64,000 nt of DNA from Roseovarius sp. W115 (GTDB lineage Bacteria; Pseudomonadota; Alphaproteobacteria; Rhodobacterales; Rhodobacteraceae): assembly GCF_032842945.2 (NCBI RefSeq), contig NZ_CP146607.1, positions 40,240-104,239 on the forward strand. Reading direction: 5' to 3'. Each line of letters opens with the position of its first letter. Positions within the stretch are counted from its first letter, which is position 1. Under the pieces are notes generated by a model. That model did no database searches. It saw nothing but the letters and a program-made list of their open reading frames with translations, and was not told the DNA's origin. The position numbers and the translations under genes are program-made. Below, piece by piece: positions 62,152-64,000 of the stretch.

Positions 62152-62241
62152 TTTTACGTGCAAATGCACAGCAGATTTTACGTGTGTTTGCACAACATAA
62201 AAAACGTGTATACAAACTACACACTTTACGTGTAAATGAAC
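62152..62241. repeat. Four 24-bp-spaced repeats ahead of the Fic gene
   Basis: The core ACGTG occurs at 62156, 62180, 62204 and 62228, exactly 24 bases apart. Flanks are related: TTTTACGTGCAAATGCAC, TTTTACGTGTGTTTGCAC, an AAAACGTG copy, and TTTACGTGTAAATGAAC. A degenerate fifth copy (TACGCGTGAATCAC) lies at 62251. The last full copy is 56 bases from the Fic start. Most likely a cooperative operator. Confidence 0.75.
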
Positions 62242-62297
62242 GAAAATGAATACGCGTGAATCACCGACAACTACTTTAGGAATGTGGCCCTCGTACA

Positions 62298-63836
62298 ATG
62301 GCGTCCCCGAACGAAAAACTTGCAGCCTCGCTGGAACTTCTCAAGGAGCGACAAGCGGAACACGGCAACGTCCTGCGGAGCAGTGAGCTCAGCCGAACCC
62401 ACAGAGAAAGGCTCAAGAAGAATGGCTTCCTGAGCGATGTCATTTTGGGTTGGCTGATCGTGACCCGACCACAGGACAAACCGCATGACTCAACCTTTTG
62501 GTACACATCGTTCTGGGATTTCTGCCGCCGGTACTGCCACGAACGCTATGGTCTGGAGTGGTGCTTCTCGTCTGAGCAATCTTTGCTTTTGCATGCCGAG
62601 AGTACGCACATTCCGAAGCAAGTGATCGTTTGGACACCCAAGGGGTCTGGCAACAACACGGTGCTGCCGTTCGACACCTCGCTGTACGACCTCAAGAAGG
62701 ACCTGCCTCCGAAGAGTGACATCGCAACAAAAGACGGGCTGTTTGTTCTGTCCGTCGAAGCGGCACTGATCAACGCCCCCGAAGCATTCTACCGATCCTA
62801 CGCAATGGAAGCGCAAATTGTCTTGAGCGGTTTGAAGAACACAGGTCCTCTGCTTGTCAAATTACTTGATGGTGGTCACGTTTTGGCGGCAGGGCGGATC
62901 GCGGGTGCTTTGCGTCGCGTGGGACGCGATAGTGAGGCTGACACCATTCTCAAGAAGATGAAGGCCGCTGACTATGATGTCCGGGAAAGGGATCCTTTCG
63001 CGGATGTTGCCCAAGTGATGCCTCTTGAGGTCGGCAGCTCACCACTCGCGGCTAGGATCAATGCGGCATGGGACACCCATCGCGATGCCATCGTGGAGAT
63101 ATTTCCGGACGAACCAGGTATGCCAGACGACAAGGATGCTTATCTTGCGAAGATCGACGACATCTATGTCAATGATGCCTATCACTCGCTGTCGATCGAA
63201 GGCTATTCCGTCACCGAGGAGTTGATCGAGCAAGTGCGGCAAGGGTCCTTTGACCCTCTTGGAAACGCGGAACACAGGAAGGATGTCGACGCGCTTGCCG
63301 CCAGCGGCTACTGGCAAGCCTTTCAAGCCGTCCGGGCTTCGATAGAGAAAATACTATATGGAGAACCGGCGGGGCAGGTGGTTAGACTGGATCATGACGC
63401 GTGGTTTGAAGAGCTGTTCCGCCCGTCTGTGACAGCTGGCATCTTGAAGGCAGGCGCATTGGCGGGCTACCGCAATCATCCCGTCTATTTACGGGGTTCG
63501 AGACACACGCCGCCGCGGGTAGAAGCGATTGCCGACGGTATGGCGACACTGTTCGAACGGCTCGAGAATGAGGATTCCGCAGCAGTTCGCGCCGTCCTGG
63601 GTCACTGGTTGCTTGGTTATGTCCACCCTTATCCTGACGGCAACGGACGGATGGCGCGGTTTTTGATGAACGCAATGTTCGCATCCGGCGGCTACTCTTG
63701 GACAGTCATCGATGTTGATCATCGAGCAGCATACATGTCGGCGCTGGAATGCGCGAGTGTTGGGGGAAACATCGTACCGTTCGCTCAGTTGGTTGAGGAT
63801 CGGATGCGCTGGTCAGGATCGCTTGCAACGCATTAA
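62298..63836 (+). CDS. Fic family protein with N-terminal regulatory domain
   Basis: A 512-residue protein. The C-terminal Fic domain has the AMPylation motif HPYPDGNGR (about 443-451), matching HPFx(D/E)GN(G/K)R with Tyr for Phe. An inhibitory-helix motif SLSIEG (297-302, fits S/TxxxEG/N) precedes it, the class II arrangement. The N-terminal 250 residues (SELSRTHRERLKKNGFLSDVILGWLIVTRP...) open with a winged-helix-like segment that resembles AbiEi-type antitoxin/repressor domains. Fic enzymes transfer AMP to target proteins. A single protein may thus combine self-repression of its gene and a self-inhibited toxin. Confidence 0.88.
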   Translation: MASPNEKLAASLELLKERQAEHGNVLRSSELSRTHRERLKKNGFLSDVILGWLIVTRPQDKPHDSTFWYTSFWDFCRRYCHERYGLEWCFSSEQSLLLHAESTHIPKQVIVWTPKGSGNNTVLPFDTSLYDLKKDLPPKSDIATKDGLFVLSVEAALINAPEAFYRSYAMEAQIVLSGLKNTGPLLVKLLDGGHVLAAGRIAGALRRVGRDSEADTILKKMKAADYDVRERDPFADVAQVMPLEVGSSPLAARINAAWDTHRDAIVEIFPDEPGMPDDKDAYLAKIDDIYVNDAYHSLSIEGYSVTEELIEQVRQGSFDPLGNAEHRKDVDALAASGYWQAFQAVRASIEKILYGEPAGQVVRLDHDAWFEELFRPSVTAGILKAGALAGYRNHPVYLRGSRHTPPRVEAIADGMATLFERLENEDSAAVRAVLGHWLLGYVHPYPDGNGRMARFLMNAMFASGGYSWTVIDVDHRAAYMSALECASVGGNIVPFAQLVEDRMRWSGSLATH

Positions 63837-64000
63837 AACTGACCGAAAGCTGGGGTTCGATGACGTTTTTCTCTGATGCAGGCGAAGCCTTTGACAAAAC
63901 CAGATAGGGCTAATTGTCGTCCATTCACTACTCTTTGAAATATGAAAAGTGGGGTACGGTTTGAACCAATCGAGAACAGCATCTGTATCGACACTTGAAC
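63837..64000. other. Right window end, no complete gene
   Basis: About 160 bases after the Fic stop. A TTG at 63961 opens a frame to the edge (LNQSRTASVSTLE) and might be the beginning of a next gene, but nothing supports it further. Confidence 0.3.

Noticed and set aside
62102..62241. CRISPR-like array
   Set aside because: The repeats are short, the period is too small for spacers and there are no cas genes. Regulatory repeats are the better reading.
1..64000. tRNA or rRNA genes
   Set aside because: No cloverleaf, anticodon-arm pattern or conserved rRNA segment was noticed on either strand while reading. A tRNA search tool could overturn this.

Overview
The window looks like part of a large plasmid or second replicon of a Roseobacter-group alphaproteobacterium (Rhodobacterales). 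A complete repABC replication and partition cassette lies at 55.6-59.3 kb. The load around it is typical of that group: TRAP and ABC transporters, sarcosine oxidase, methionine gamma-lyase and many LysR/Lrp/TetR regulators. I saw no tRNA, rRNA or CRISPR array. No database was searched, so family assignments rest on reading the translated sequence.

Layout. 0-1 kb: small exported and hypothetical proteins, one cut by the window edge. 1.2-9.3 kb: an Lrp regulator with a CtlX-type arginine deiminase-like hydrolase, a TSUP exporter, an M20 amidohydrolase, a TRAP-TAXI transporter (fused permease plus binding protein) and a LysR regulator, followed by an IS3 transposase remnant. 9.7-18.1 kb: an arginine/ornithine-type block on the minus strand with two ornithine cyclodeaminase homologues, RidA, a SugE/Gdx-like exporter, an EamA exporter, a cysteine hydrolase and a four-gene polar amino acid ABC importer, with a divergent LysR gene. 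18.9-27.5 kb: a DctPQM TRAP transporter and heterotetrameric sarcosine oxidase soxBDAG, whose soxA carries a +1 frameshift, then a TetR regulator. 27.5-33.6 kb: a methionine catabolic block like mdeR-mdeA-mdeB, with a second Cys/Met-type PLP enzyme and an OsmC protein inserted. 33.7-43.1 kb: a stress or detoxification block of redox and NTF2-like proteins (peroxiredoxin-like, DsbA-like, alpha/beta hydrolase, GST, NmrA-like, flavin-binding and ABM proteins, and five NTF2-like proteins) under TetR and LysR regulators.

43.4-48.6 kb holds the most unusual cluster: a multi-spanning membrane protein with an N-terminal soluble domain, an alpha/beta hydrolase, an archaeal-type RibB (dihydroxybutanone phosphate synthase-like) protein, a DegT/StrS aminotransferase and a LysE-type exporter. 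No other riboflavin genes accompany it. This looks like a small-molecule biosynthesis and export pathway of unknown product.

48.7-64 kb is plasmid backbone. It contains a decayed second repC-like module with its own antisense RNA signature, an IS3 element with a broken orfB, a truncated ParB-like gene, small degraded genes, and a D-cysteine desulfhydrase/cysteate lyase-like gene. The intact repABC cassette follows, with three 16-bp parS palindromes, a counter-transcribed RNA and an AT-rich putative oriV inside repC. repB is split at a canonical A_AAA_AAC slippery heptamer. After repABC come a tyrosine recombinase, a DUF1403-scpB pair and a class II-type Fic protein preceded by four repeats at an exact 24-bp period.
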